Under the pieces are notes generated by a model, which did no database searches, had not been told where the DNA came from, and worked only from the letters and a program-made list of their open reading frames with translations. Position numbers and translations under genes: made by a program. DNA of 64,000 nucleotides. Origin: an uncultured Anaeroplasmataceae bacterium (GTDB taxonomy: Bacteria; Bacillota_I; Bacilli_A; Acholeplasmatales; Anaeroplasmataceae). This document shows, piece by piece, positions 36,270 to 44,405 of this stretch. The stretch covers positions 62,001 to 126,000 of the forward strand of contig CAKQDS010000001.1 of the NCBI GenBank assembly GCA_934229535.1, given 5' to 3'. Numbering within the stretch: the stretch's first letter is position 1; the number at the start of each line of letters is the position of its first letter.

Positions 36270-37022
36270 ATGAGAAAGCCTATAATGGCCGGCAATTGGA
36301 AGATGAACAAGACTCGCGATGAGGCATTACAGTTTATTTATGCTGTTAATGAAGCAATTCCTTCAATTGATCAGGTAGAAACTGTTATTTTTGCTCCAGC
36401 AATTATTCTTCGAGATCTTGTTAAAAGACAAGGAGATAATTTAAGAATTGGTGCTCAAACATGCCATTATTTGGAAAATGGTGCTTTTACAGGTGAAATT
36501 TCTCCTGTAATGATTAAGGCGGTTGGTGCATCATATTGTCTTGTTGGTCATAGTGAGAGAAGAGAATACTATAATGAAACTGACAAGGATGTAGCATTAA
36601 AAGTTGCTGCATTAATTAACAATGGAATCAATCCAATTTTATGTATTGGCGAAACCTTAGAAGCAAGAGAAGCAGGTAAAACTGAAGAAGTATTAAGACA
36701 TCAATTACATATTGATTTAGAAAATGTTTCAATTGCTGATTTAGAAGAGGTTGTTATTGCTTACGAGCCTATTTGGGCCATTGGTACTGGAAAGACAGCT
36801 AGTCCTGAAATTGCAGAGGAAACTTGTAAATTTATTCGTGATTACATTGCTCAGACTTATAATAAGAAGGTTGCTGATGGTATTAGAATTTTATATGGTG
36901 GTTCTGTAAAGCCTTCTAATGTTTTAAGCTTTATTAAGGAGCCAGATATTGATGGTTGCCTTGTTGGCGGAGCAAGCCTAGATCCAGCAAGCTTCATTGA
37001 ATTATGTAATGCTTGTAAATAA
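36270..37022 (+). CDS. tpiA: Triosephosphate isomerase
   Basis: Interconverts DHAP and glyceraldehyde-3-P. Motifs: AGNWKMNKT (catalytic Lys), GHSERREYY (catalytic His), AYEPIWAIGTGKTA (catalytic Glu) and ILYGGSVKPSN (phosphate loop). Length 250 residues, normal. A ribosome site AAAGGAAA precedes it, and it closes the pgk operon. Confidence 0.98.
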   Translation: MRKPIMAGNWKMNKTRDEALQFIYAVNEAIPSIDQVETVIFAPAIILRDLVKRQGDNLRIGAQTCHYLENGAFTGEISPVMIKAVGASYCLVGHSERREYYNETDKDVALKVAALINNGINPILCIGETLEAREAGKTEEVLRHQLHIDLENVSIADLEEVVIAYEPIWAIGTGKTASPEIAEETCKFIRDYIAQTYNKKVADGIRILYGGSVKPSNVLSFIKEPDIDGCLVGGASLDPASFIELCNACK

Positions 37023-37040
37023 TTACAAAGGTATTAGAAA

Positions 37041-37067
37041 ATAGTAGAGAAATCTACTATTTTTTTA
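37041..37067 (+). terminator. Terminator of the pgk-tpiA operon
   Basis: ATAGTAGA and TCTACTAT pair across GAAA, followed by a seven-T tail. Strong intrinsic terminator. Confidence 0.9.
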
Positions 37068-37093
37068 TGAATAGAGTTCAATTGTAAATGTAG

Positions 37094-38528
37094 AGTAAAA
37101 TTCATGTTGCTTATGTTCCGTATGTTGCTAAAGATAATAATCAGGAATGGTTGGCTTCTAAGCCACTATATTATCTATCGATAAATAAAAATATTAGTTT
37201 TGAAAAAATTAATAAGGCTATTGCTTTTTTAGAATTCTTTTCTGATTCTGAAAATCAGCAATATATGAAGGTTACCAGGAATCGAAGCAACTTATCAGAT
37301 ACTTATGTTTCTTATATAAAGGATACTTATATTGATGTTAATACTAAATATCAAAATGTTTTAAATGTTGTTAAAAGTGGTAGAGTTTTTATTGCTGATA
37401 TTTTTCAATCAATATATCGAAAAAATATTAATTGTGGATTTTTTAAAAATGAGATTTCTTTAAATGAACTTTTGAAGCAAATTGATGATTATGTATATAA
37501 TATTTATAATTCCAATCGTAAGAAAATTAATGTAAGATTGAATTTTAATTTTAATGATGAAAGTCAAAAATATTATGAAACAAGACTTGGTGATTTTTAT
37601 GCTGATAGATATATTATGCTAATTAATTCTGCTAGATTGACTGATAGAATTAAAGATATAAATGAACAAATTAAAAAACATGTAGTTAACACTTATCATT
37701 TGAATTTTATTAATGCCTATGGTATTTATATTCCTGAAAAAATGATTGATGACGTTGTCTTAGCATCAAATATGGCAAGAATTGCTTTAAATGAAGCTAA
37801 GCATAATTATTTGATGACACCAATTGTTTATTATCAGGCTAATCGAGATATTATTAATGATGTATGGAATTCATCAAAAGCTCTTGTTAGATGGAAGGAT
37901 GATAATGGCCAAATTATACCACCTTATAAATTTATTCCTTTGTTTGAAAAAAATGTTTTATAACAACATTAGATTTATATGTGTTTGAAACTGTTTGTAA
38001 TGATTTAAGAAATGATTTAGATAAAGGGATTAAGCCATTACCTGTAAGGGTTAATTTATCAAGAAAACAGCTATTGAAGGAAAATTAGTTGATTTTAAAG
38101 AAATTCTTAATAAAACTAAGGTGCCTTCTGATTTGATTGAATTTGAGCTTACCTAATTAATGGTAATGGAAAATGAAGGTACATTAAATGATATTATAAA
38201 TGAAATTCATAAGATTGGTTGCAAATGTTCTATTGATGATTTTGGAACTGGATATTCATCATTGTCTATGCTTACTAATTTTAATATTATTAAGCTTGAT
38301 CGTAGTTTCTTTTATAGCAAGAAGTCTTTTGATAAGAATGATATGATTGTTGTTAAAACTATAATTTCTTTAGCTCATAAATTAAATAAAAGAGTTGTTG
38401 CTGAAGGTATTGAGGATGAAGAAATGCTTAATTTTTTGAAAAAATGTGAATTCGATTATATTCGAGGCTACTATTATGCAAGGCCAGTACCAAGAGACGA
38501 ATTCTTAAATAATACAAAGGAGAATTAA
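37094..38528 (+). pseudogene. Decayed EAL-domain (c-di-GMP phosphodiesterase) gene
   Basis: Remains of a GGDEF/EAL-type protein with several lesions. The 5' part is open from 37094 without a start codon, and its first 50 codons (SINKNISFEKINKAIAFLEF) resemble a solute-binding sensor end. A GGDEF-like stretch follows, then it jumps directly to EAL residues (ALVRWKDDNG), so the start of the EAL domain is lost in frame. Further lesions are a frameshift near 37957 (FEKN to ITTLDLYVF), a second near 38085, and TAA at 38154-38156 in FELT*LMVMENE. The last part (38160-38528) holds DDFGTGYSSLS, KLDRS and EGIEDEE. Beyond repair by a single edit. Confidence 0.88.
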
Positions 38529-38530
38529 AA

Positions 38531-38914
38531 ATGAGAATTAATATTACATCAGGCGATTGCCTAAATGATATTTTAATTAAAAAATATAAAGACGAGCTTT
38601 TTATTCCTTTTCGTGAAGCTTTAATTAATGGCGGATATGATAGTATAGCTTTTACTGATGAATTCATAGAAAAAAGAATTACGGCTTTAAAAACCTCAAA
38701 AGAAGAATATTTGAACAAAATGTGGCCATTTATAGATTTATTAAATAATCTAAATAAATATGATGAGATTGTTTTATGGTTTGGAGATGAACCATTTTGT
38801 AGAATAAATCGTCAATTTGTTTTGAAGTGCTTACGTCTAAATAAATTCAAGGGAAAAATTATCTTAAATATTGTCGATGAGGAAACGGGCTCTATAATAA
38901 AAGGAAAGGACTAA
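38531..38914 (+). CDS. DUF1835-domain protein
   Basis: A 127-residue protein with a DUF1835-type N-terminus (INITSGDCLNDIL, then IPFREALINGG) and EIVLWFGDEPFCRINRQFVL. The role of the family is unknown. It is separated from the EAL pseudogene by two bases and may once have been its operon partner. Its own ribosome site AAAGGAG is good, so it is probably still expressed, possibly from a promoter inside the dead gene. Confidence 0.7.
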   Translation: MRINITSGDCLNDILIKKYKDELFIPFREALINGGYDSIAFTDEFIEKRITALKTSKEEYLNKMWPFIDLLNNLNKYDEIVLWFGDEPFCRINRQFVLKCLRLNKFKGKIILNIVDEETGSIIKGKD

Positions 38915-38926
38915 TTAGTCCTTTCT
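38906..38926. terminator. Bidirectional palindromic terminator
   Basis: AAAGGACTAATTAGTCCTTT is a perfect 20-base palindrome lying over the stop regions of the DUF1835 gene and the convergent DtxR-type gene, with a CT-rich tail. Confidence 0.75.
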
Positions 38927-39301
38927 TTCTTCGCTTTTAAGTTTCTTTAATAGTTTTTTAATAGCAGTTATACTTTCTTTTGAGATATCATGCTCAATTT
39001 TGCACGCATCTTCCTCAGCAATATTCTTTGGTACGCCAATTTCAATAAAAAAATTCATTATTGAGCAATGTCTATCATAAACGTCCCTGGCTATTTTTTC
39101 GCCTTCTTCAGTTAACCTAATGATACCATCATGATCAATTGTTATAAGATTTTGCTCTCTTAGATTTTTCATAGCAACACTTATAGAGGGTTTAGAAAAA
39201 TCCATATCAATTGCAATATCTATTGAACGCACTCGTCCGTGTTTCTCTGTTAGCATTAGAATTCTTTCTAAATAATCCTCAGCTGATTTTAAAACCTTCA
39301 A
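38915..39301 (-). CDS. DtxR/MntR-family metal-dependent repressor
   Basis: Iron- or manganese-sensing transcription factor. The winged-helix N-terminus reads SAEDYLERILMLTEKHGRV, RSIDIAIDMDFSKPSISVAMKNL, and NLITIDHDGIIRLTEEGE; the metal-binding and dimerisation part follows with the EEDACKIEHDIS segment (Glu, Asp, Cys, Glu and His ligands). At 128 residues it lacks the C-terminal SH3 domain of long DtxR proteins, like MntR. TTG39301 with AGGTGA just upstream is favoured; a GTG at 39310 is possible. A likely target is the palindromic promoter at 20.58 kb. Confidence 0.9.
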   Translation of the reverse strand: MKVLKSAEDYLERILMLTEKHGRVRSIDIAIDMDFSKPSISVAMKNLREQNLITIDHDGIIRLTEEGEKIARDVYDRHCSIMNFFIEIGVPKNIAEEDACKIEHDISKESITAIKKLLKKLKSEERKD

Positions 39302-39448
39302 AAAAATCACCTACCTATTATCATAATTTTATCATAAATTAACTGATAAGTAAACTTTTAAAGCGGTTTTTAGTGATTTTGTTTTAATATGCTTGGAATT
39401 AAGACACAAATTTGCTATAATATGTAAGGAAATGGAAGATGATATTAT

Positions 39449-40279
39449 ATGTCAAATAATACACTTAGCTTCAGTGAATTTGCCGCTGAAACTGTTAAGT
39501 ATCATAAAAAAGGAATCCAAACTCCAACTTGGAATATGATTAAAAATGATGAACAAATTGAAGGGATTCGTAAGGCAGGAATTGCTAATAATTTAGTTTT
39601 AGATGAGGTTAGCAAGCATATTAAAGCAGGGATGACAACAGAAGATATTAATGCAATCGTTCATAATAAAACAATTGAGCTTGGAGGAATACCAGCACCT
39701 TTAAATTTTGAGGGATTCCCTAAAAGTGTGTGTACATCTATAAATGATGAGGTATGTCATGGTATCCCATCAAAGGATGTTGTTTTAAAGGATGGAGACA
39801 TTATAAATGTTGATGTTACTACTATTCTAAATGGCTATTATGCTGATGCATCAAGAATGTTTATGATTGGAAATGTGCGCCCAGAGGCACGTCGTTTAGT
39901 TGAGGTTACTAAGGAAGCATTAGATTTATGTGTTAAGGAGCTTAAGCCTTATTCAAGACTTGGCGATATTGGTGGAATAATTGAACCATTTTGTCGTAAA
40001 AATGGGTATAGTGTTGTAAGAGAAATTGGTGGTCATGGTGTTGGAATTGATTTCCATGAGGACCCTTATGTATCACATGTATCTAAGATGAATACAGGAA
40101 TGGTTTTAATGCCTGGAATGGTATTTACTATTGAACCAATGGTAAATGAAGGTAGACCATATGTATATTTAGATGCAGACAATGGCTGGACCATTTATAC
40201 TGATGATGGTAAATTATCAGCTCAATTTGAGTATACAATTTTGGTTAAAAAAGATGGACTTGAAATACTAGCTAGTTAA
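39449..40279 (+). CDS. map: Methionine aminopeptidase type I
   Basis: Removes N-terminal Met from nascent proteins. Core begins after a 30-residue N-terminal extension. Metal ligands are in INVDVTT and YYADASRMF (two Asp), GGHGVGIDFHE (His), FTIEPM (Glu) and AQFEYTI (Glu); substrate His is in EVCHGIPS. Length 276 residues. Followed 17 bases on by gltX. Confidence 0.96.
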   Translation: MSNNTLSFSEFAAETVKYHKKGIQTPTWNMIKNDEQIEGIRKAGIANNLVLDEVSKHIKAGMTTEDINAIVHNKTIELGGIPAPLNFEGFPKSVCTSINDEVCHGIPSKDVVLKDGDIINVDVTTILNGYYADASRMFMIGNVRPEARRLVEVTKEALDLCVKELKPYSRLGDIGGIIEPFCRKNGYSVVREIGGHGVGIDFHEDPYVSHVSKMNTGMVLMPGMVFTIEPMVNEGRPYVYLDADNGWTIYTDDGKLSAQFEYTILVKKDGLEILAS

Positions 40280-40296
40280 TATAGGAGATTTAAGAG

Positions 40297-41958
40297 ATGA
40301 CAGATTATGAGATATTAGCGGAAAAGATTTTTCCCGATGTTTTAGAAACAGTAGATGATTTAGAAAAAAGATTCCCCAAAAGAGATTTAAAAGCAGGCGC
40401 AATGGTAACAAGATTTGCGCCAAGTCCTACTGGCTTTTTACATACAGGGTCTTTATTTACATCACTGGTTTCTTACCGCTTTGCTAAACAAAGTAATGGT
40501 GTTTTTTATATCCGTTTAGAGGATACTGATACTAAACGTGAGGTTAGTGGCAGTGGCGCTGAGCTTTTAGAGCAATTAAAAATATTTGGAATAACTCCTG
40601 ATGAGGGATATTTATCAGATGAATTAGAAATTGGTAAATATGGTCCTTATAAGCAATCAAATCGTGCAGAAATTTATAAGGTTGTAATAAAGGATTTAAT
40701 AAAGCGCGGTAGAGCCTATCCATGCTTTGCTACACAAGAGGAATTACAGGAAATGCGTGCTAAACAAGAAGCAAATAAGGAAATTCCTGGCTATTATGGT
40801 AAGTATGCAATTTATCGTAACACTCCACTTAATGAGCAGTTGGCACTTATTGATTCTGGTAAGCCTTATATTATTCGTTTTAAATCAATGGGAAATCATG
40901 AAAATAAAATTAAGATTCATGATGAAATCCGTGGTGATTTAGAGCTAACTGAAAATGATCAGGATATTGTTATTTTGAAGAGTGATGGTCTTCCTACTTA
41001 TCATTTCGCTCATCTAGTTGATGATCATTTTATGCGTACAACACATATTACTAGAGGTGAGGAATGGTTATCAAGCTTACCAATTCATTTAGAGCTTTTT
41101 GCTTCTATGGGCTGGGAAGCACCAAAATACGCTCATTTACCAGTTATAATGAAGCTTGATAATGGTAATCGTCGCAAGCTTTCAAAAAGAAAAGATAATG
41201 AAGCTGCTGTTTCTTATTTTCTTGAACAGGGCTATCCTAAATATGGATTTATTGAATATTTATTAACTCTTGCTAATAGTAATTATGAGATGTGGCGTGA
41301 GCAAAATATGGACAAAGATAAATATGATTTTGTTTTATCATTTGACAAGATGAGTCTTGATGGAGCTTTATTTGATTTTAAAAAGGTTCAAAACATCTCT
41401 AAGGAGCTAATGGCAAGAAGAACAACAAAGGAAATTGTTAATGAGGCTTTAGATTGGAGCAGTAAATATTCAAAAGAATTATATGATTTAATTTGTAGCG
41501 ATGAATCATATTTTTCTGAAATTATGTCAATCGAACGTAATAAAGATAAGCCAAGAAAGGATTATGAGAAGTATAGCGATATATTACCTATAATTAATTT
41601 CTTTTATGACAAATATTATAATGAATTAATTAAGCATTTAGAGTGGAACGAAGCCATAAATAAGGATGATATTAAAGCATTACTTGTTGATTATCGTGAT
41701 AATATGAATTTAGATTTAGATGAGGAAGCTTGGTTTAATGATATTAAAGCCTTGGGAATGCGTCATAACTTTTGTGATAGTGTTAAGGTATGGAAGAAGA
41801 ATAAAGAAGCCTATAAGGGTCACGTTGGTGATGTATCAGAAATATTACGTGTAGCTATTACTGGTAAAAAACAAAGTCCAAATCTTTATTATGTTTTAAA
41901 AATTCTTGGTAAAGAGCGTTCTATTGCTAGAATTAATCAGGTTTTAGAGTTGATTTAG
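40297..41958 (+). CDS. gltX: Glutamyl-tRNA synthetase
   Basis: Class I synthetase charging tRNA-Glu. HIGH-type motif at RFAPSPTGFLHTGS (about residues 43-56), adjacent to YIRLEDTDTKR, then GLPTYHFAHLVDDH and the KMSKS equivalent KLSKRKD near 294-300. A 553-residue protein, longer than the common 480; the additional length lies in the C-terminal anticodon-binding part and between motifs. A tRNA-Glu gene follows 71 bases downstream, an unusual but fitting neighbourhood. Confidence 0.95.
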   Translation: MTDYEILAEKIFPDVLETVDDLEKRFPKRDLKAGAMVTRFAPSPTGFLHTGSLFTSLVSYRFAKQSNGVFYIRLEDTDTKREVSGSGAELLEQLKIFGITPDEGYLSDELEIGKYGPYKQSNRAEIYKVVIKDLIKRGRAYPCFATQEELQEMRAKQEANKEIPGYYGKYAIYRNTPLNEQLALIDSGKPYIIRFKSMGNHENKIKIHDEIRGDLELTENDQDIVILKSDGLPTYHFAHLVDDHFMRTTHITRGEEWLSSLPIHLELFASMGWEAPKYAHLPVIMKLDNGNRRKLSKRKDNEAAVSYFLEQGYPKYGFIEYLLTLANSNYEMWREQNMDKDKYDFVLSFDKMSLDGALFDFKKVQNISKELMARRTTKEIVNEALDWSSKYSKELYDLICSDESYFSEIMSIERNKDKPRKDYEKYSDILPIINFFYDKYYNELIKHLEWNEAINKDDIKALLVDYRDNMNLDLDEEAWFNDIKALGMRHNFCDSVKVWKKNKEAYKGHVGDVSEILRVAITGKKQSPNLYYVLKILGKERSIARINQVLELI

Positions 41959-41988
41959 TAAAAAAAAACAAAAAAGTTAAAAAAAGAC

Positions 41989-42017
41989 TTGCAATAAGTA
42001 GAAAATTTTGATATACT
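41989..42017 (+). promoter_or_regulatory. Promoter of the tRNA-Glu gene
   Basis: TTGCAA at 41989-41994, 17 bases, TATACT at 42012-42017, ending 12 bases before the mature tRNA. Confidence 0.7.
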
Positions 42018-42029
42018 ACTTATTGCTAT

Positions 42030-42106
42030 GGTCCCTTAGTGGAACTGGTTAACACGTCGCCCTCTCAAGGCGAAGACTAGGAGTTCGAGCCTCCTAGGGA
42101 CTACCA
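42030..42106 (+). tRNA. tRNA-Glu (anticodon CTC)
   Basis: Acceptor GGTCCCT pairs with AGGGACT, with a G-U at position 1-72, discriminator A and an encoded CCA at 42104-42106. The anticodon arm TCGCC/GGCGA encloses the 7-base loop CTCTCAA, so anticodon CTC reads GAG (Glu). The T-arm contains GTTCGAG. The variable loop is normal. It lies just downstream of gltX. Confidence 0.9.
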
Positions 42107-42216
42107 TAGGAAATTCAAGGAGCTGTAAAAAAATAAACAGCTTCTAAAAATAAAAAAGAGGTTCAAACTCAGATCAAAATCTGGGAATGAACCTTTTTTT
42201 GTAGTATAATTTAAGT
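42107..42216 (+). terminator. Two hairpins downstream of tRNA-Glu
   Basis: A weak stem GAGCTGT/ACAGCTTC lies at about 42119-42146. The likely terminator is AGGTTCA/TGAACCT at 42162-42197 with an inner AGAT/ATCT pair and a run of seven T. Confidence 0.75.
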
Positions 42217-42330
42217 ATGGGAAATTTAATGAATTCTAATTTAAAAAATATTTACACATCCGATAAGTATTATACACCAGTTCAATTTAAATTACCACTA
42301 GATTTAGAAACTTCAATAAGTTTTGTGTAA
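42217..42330 (+). pseudogene. Possible transposase N-terminal remnant
   Basis: A 37-codon frame reads MGNLMNSNLKNIYTSDKYY, then TPVQFKLPLDLETSISF before TAA. The Q-x-K-L-P-L-D-L-E element resembles the N-terminus of IS1182-type DDE transposases. A downstream, partly in-frame continuation (VNKLNDGKKLYLDYMRRF) reaches the Fic operator region. Nothing else of an insertion sequence, and no terminal repeats, can be seen. Low certainty. Confidence 0.4.
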
Positions 42331-42394
42331 ATAAATTAAATGATGGTAAAAAACTGTATTTAGATTACATGAGGAGATTTGAAAGGAATTATTG

Positions 42395-42503
42395 CGTCAA
42401 GTATTTAAATCGCTTACTTAGACAAGCAATCGCTTATTTCGACGTCTAAAGTAAGGGATTAATCGCTTCAATGCTTGACGAATCGCTTATTTTTTGGCAT
42501 AAT
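42395..42503 (+). promoter_or_regulatory. Fic promoter with four iterated AATCGCTT boxes
   Basis: Promoter TTGACG at 42475-42480, 17 bases, CATAAT at 42498-42503. AATCGCTTA occurs at 42408, 42428 and 42481, and AATCGCTTC at 42461. The two inner distances between pair members are exactly 20 bases and 33 separate the pairs. The last box lies directly behind the -35, so a bound protein would block RNA polymerase. Flanking inverted repeats CGTCAAG (42395) and CTTGACG (42474), and CTTACTTAGAC (42413) with GTCTAAAGTAAG (42444), nest the boxes. Confidence 0.7.
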
Positions 42504-42534
42504 ATAAGTGATTACAGAAAAGGAGGAAGCGTTT

Positions 42535-43581
42535 ATGCGTGAATTTAACTATAATTTCTTAAAAGAAAAACAATGGGATAAAGAAATACTTGGGTATATT
42601 GGTCTTATTCACGAGTATAAAGGTAAACAACAATTATACTTGCAACAAAAGCCTTTTGAACTTGATAGACTAGTTGAACTTGCTAAAATACAAAGCACTG
42701 AATCTTCTAATGCGATTGAAGGTATAGTTACAACAAATCAGCGATTTAAGCAGTTGATGGACGAAAAGACGACTCCTCGAAATAGATGTGAACAAGAAAT
42801 TCTTGGTTATCGTGCCGTTCTTGAAATGGTTCACGAGAGTTTTGAATATATGCCAATTACAGCAAATGTAATATTGCAACTTCATAAAAAATTATATTCT
42901 TTTTTGCCTACCTCTTTCGGTGGTGTTTTCAAAACTTCATCTAATGAAATTGATGAAATTAGATCAGATGGAACTGTTGTGGTTAAGTTTAAACCACTTG
43001 AACCATTTGAAACCCCTGATGCAGTAGATAGACTTTGTAATACTTATAATGAAATTATCTCTTCAGGAGAGATTGACCCATTAGTTGTTATTCCCACTTT
43101 TATACATGATTTCCTTTGTATTCATCCATTTAATGATGGTAATGGGCGTATGAGTCGTATTCTTACGACATTGCTTTTGTATAAGAGTGGATATGTTGTT
43201 GGTAAGTATATCTCCCTTGAAAAGAAAATTCACGATAATAAAGATGAATACTATGATGCTTTGCAGCTTGCTTCTGAAAATTGGCATGATGGTATAAATG
43301 ATGACTCAGCATTTACAAAATATATTCTTGGTGTTGTTCTTTCTGCCTACAGAGATTTTGAGGAACGATTACAAATAGTATCTAGCAAGAAAACTGCAAA
43401 AGAAATGGTAAAAGAGGTATTTTCTGTAAAACTTGGTAAGATAACGAAAAGTGATATTATGGAGATGTGTCCTAATCTTAGCCGTTCTGCCGTTGAGAAG
43501 GCATTAAGAGAACTTGTAGCAGCAAAACATATTGTTAGATATGGTAGAGGTCCTGCAACATTTTATACTGTGCATCAATAG
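42535..43581 (+). CDS. Fic-domain AMP-transferase with C-terminal winged helix
   Basis: Fic enzymes transfer AMP (or another phosphate group) from a nucleotide to protein Ser/Thr/Tyr. The active loop HPFNDGNGRMSR (residues 197-208) matches HPFx(D/E)GN(G/K)R exactly. An N-terminal inhibitory motif, SSNAIEGI (about 58-65), fits the (S/T)xxxE(G/N) rule, so the protein is self-inhibited. The C-terminal 60 residues (PNLSRSAVEKALRELV) are a winged-helix domain able to bind DNA. ATG42535 follows AAAGGAGG. The promoter's four repeated boxes suggest autoregulation. Confidence 0.9.
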   Translation: MREFNYNFLKEKQWDKEILGYIGLIHEYKGKQQLYLQQKPFELDRLVELAKIQSTESSNAIEGIVTTNQRFKQLMDEKTTPRNRCEQEILGYRAVLEMVHESFEYMPITANVILQLHKKLYSFLPTSFGGVFKTSSNEIDEIRSDGTVVVKFKPLEPFETPDAVDRLCNTYNEIISSGEIDPLVVIPTFIHDFLCIHPFNDGNGRMSRILTTLLLYKSGYVVGKYISLEKKIHDNKDEYYDALQLASENWHDGINDDSAFTKYILGVVLSAYRDFEERLQIVSSKKTAKEMVKEVFSVKLGKITKSDIMEMCPNLSRSAVEKALRELVAAKHIVRYGRGPATFYTVHQ

Positions 43582-43714
43582 TGTTAAACGAAATCTAGTA
43601 ATGGTATTGAAACGTTCAGTATTTAATTGTACAGATTAGAGTTTATAAAGCTGAAATGTGAATTTTATTGAAAAATTGAATTCTTATAGCAAAATAAGAA
43701 TATGTGAGGTTAAA

Positions 43715-44038
43715 ATGTTAGGAAAAGTTGTTAAAGTGATAGTTGATCGTCCTTTAGGAACATATCATCCAAGGCAGAAAGACTTGTTTTATCCAGTTAA
43801 TTATGGATATGTGGAAGGAATCATTGCTGCAGATGGTGAAGAACAGGATGCATATATACTTGGCGTAAATAAACCTATAAAAGAATTTACAGGCAAGGTG
43901 ATTGCAGTTATTCATAGATTTGATGATGTAGAAGAAAAATTGGTTGTTGTTCCAACGGATGTATCTTTGACTAAAGAAGAAATAAAGAGGCAAGTAGACT
44001 TTCAAGAACAATTCTTTAAGACTGAAATAAAGATGTGA
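43715..44038 (+). CDS. ppa: Short inorganic pyrophosphatase-family protein
   Basis: Family I PPase-type protein. The core is clear: VDRPLGTYHPRQKDLFYPVNYGYVEG, ADGEEQDAYILG with the D-x-x-D-x-x-D-like metal cluster partly kept, and FTGKVIAVIHRFDDVEEK. At 107 residues it is the short form common in Clostridia, lacking the first 60 or so residues of E. coli PPase. It may act on PPi or another phosphate ester. ATG43715 is favoured over an upstream start by TGTGAGG. Downstream of fic and perhaps part of the same acquired block. Confidence 0.85.
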   Translation: MLGKVVKVIVDRPLGTYHPRQKDLFYPVNYGYVEGIIAADGEEQDAYILGVNKPIKEFTGKVIAVIHRFDDVEEKLVVVPTDVSLTKEEIKRQVDFQEQFFKTEIKM

Positions 44039-44091
44039 AATTACTATACGCAAATTGTATTAAAATAGGTTATTCGACACATAGGATATTC

Positions 44092-44120
44092 AAGACTGAG
44101 TTTTTTCAGTCTTTTTTTTA
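44092..44120 (+). terminator. Terminator after the pyrophosphatase gene
   Basis: AAGACTGA and TCAGTCTT form an 8-bp perfect stem around GTTTTT, followed by seven T residues. Confidence 0.9.
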
Positions 44121-44159
44121 TACAAGCAAATTGTAAATGTCAACTAGAAAAAATTTATT

Positions 44160-44307
44160 AGTCTTTATCATCTAAATTAGATTCATAAATAATCATATCT
44201 TTAATTCTATATAATCTACTAGTAATTTTAAGTATGGATGAACTAATCTATTAATAATTGCTGTATCATTAAATACTTCACCATTTTGATAATGGTTGAT
44301 TTGTTTT
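44160..44307 (-). pseudogene. Unidentified gene fragment on the minus strand
   Basis: In the reverse direction the stretch encodes NHYQNGEVFNDTAIINRLVH, ending in a stop unless one base is skipped, after which RLYRIKDMIIYESNLDDKD runs to a TAA. This looks like the C-terminal remains of a protein broken by one frameshift; the family is not recognised. The remainder of 44121-44405 shows nothing else. Confidence 0.35.
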
Positions 44308-44405
44308 TATTTATTGAAGCTAGTTATAAATAATAGAAACATAACGCTAAAGCAAAAATTTGTTTTTCGCTTTTATTCGTGTTATAATTAGGTGAGGTAT
44401 TGTAT

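Noticed and set aside
37094..38528. Treating the EAL relic as two real short genes
   Set aside because: The two open stretches are parts of one protein family in order, separated by frameshifts and a stop, and the first has no start codon.
42395..42503. CRISPR-like array
   Set aside because: The repeat unit is only 8-9 bases with spacings of 20 and 33; it lies on a promoter and has the layout of operator boxes.
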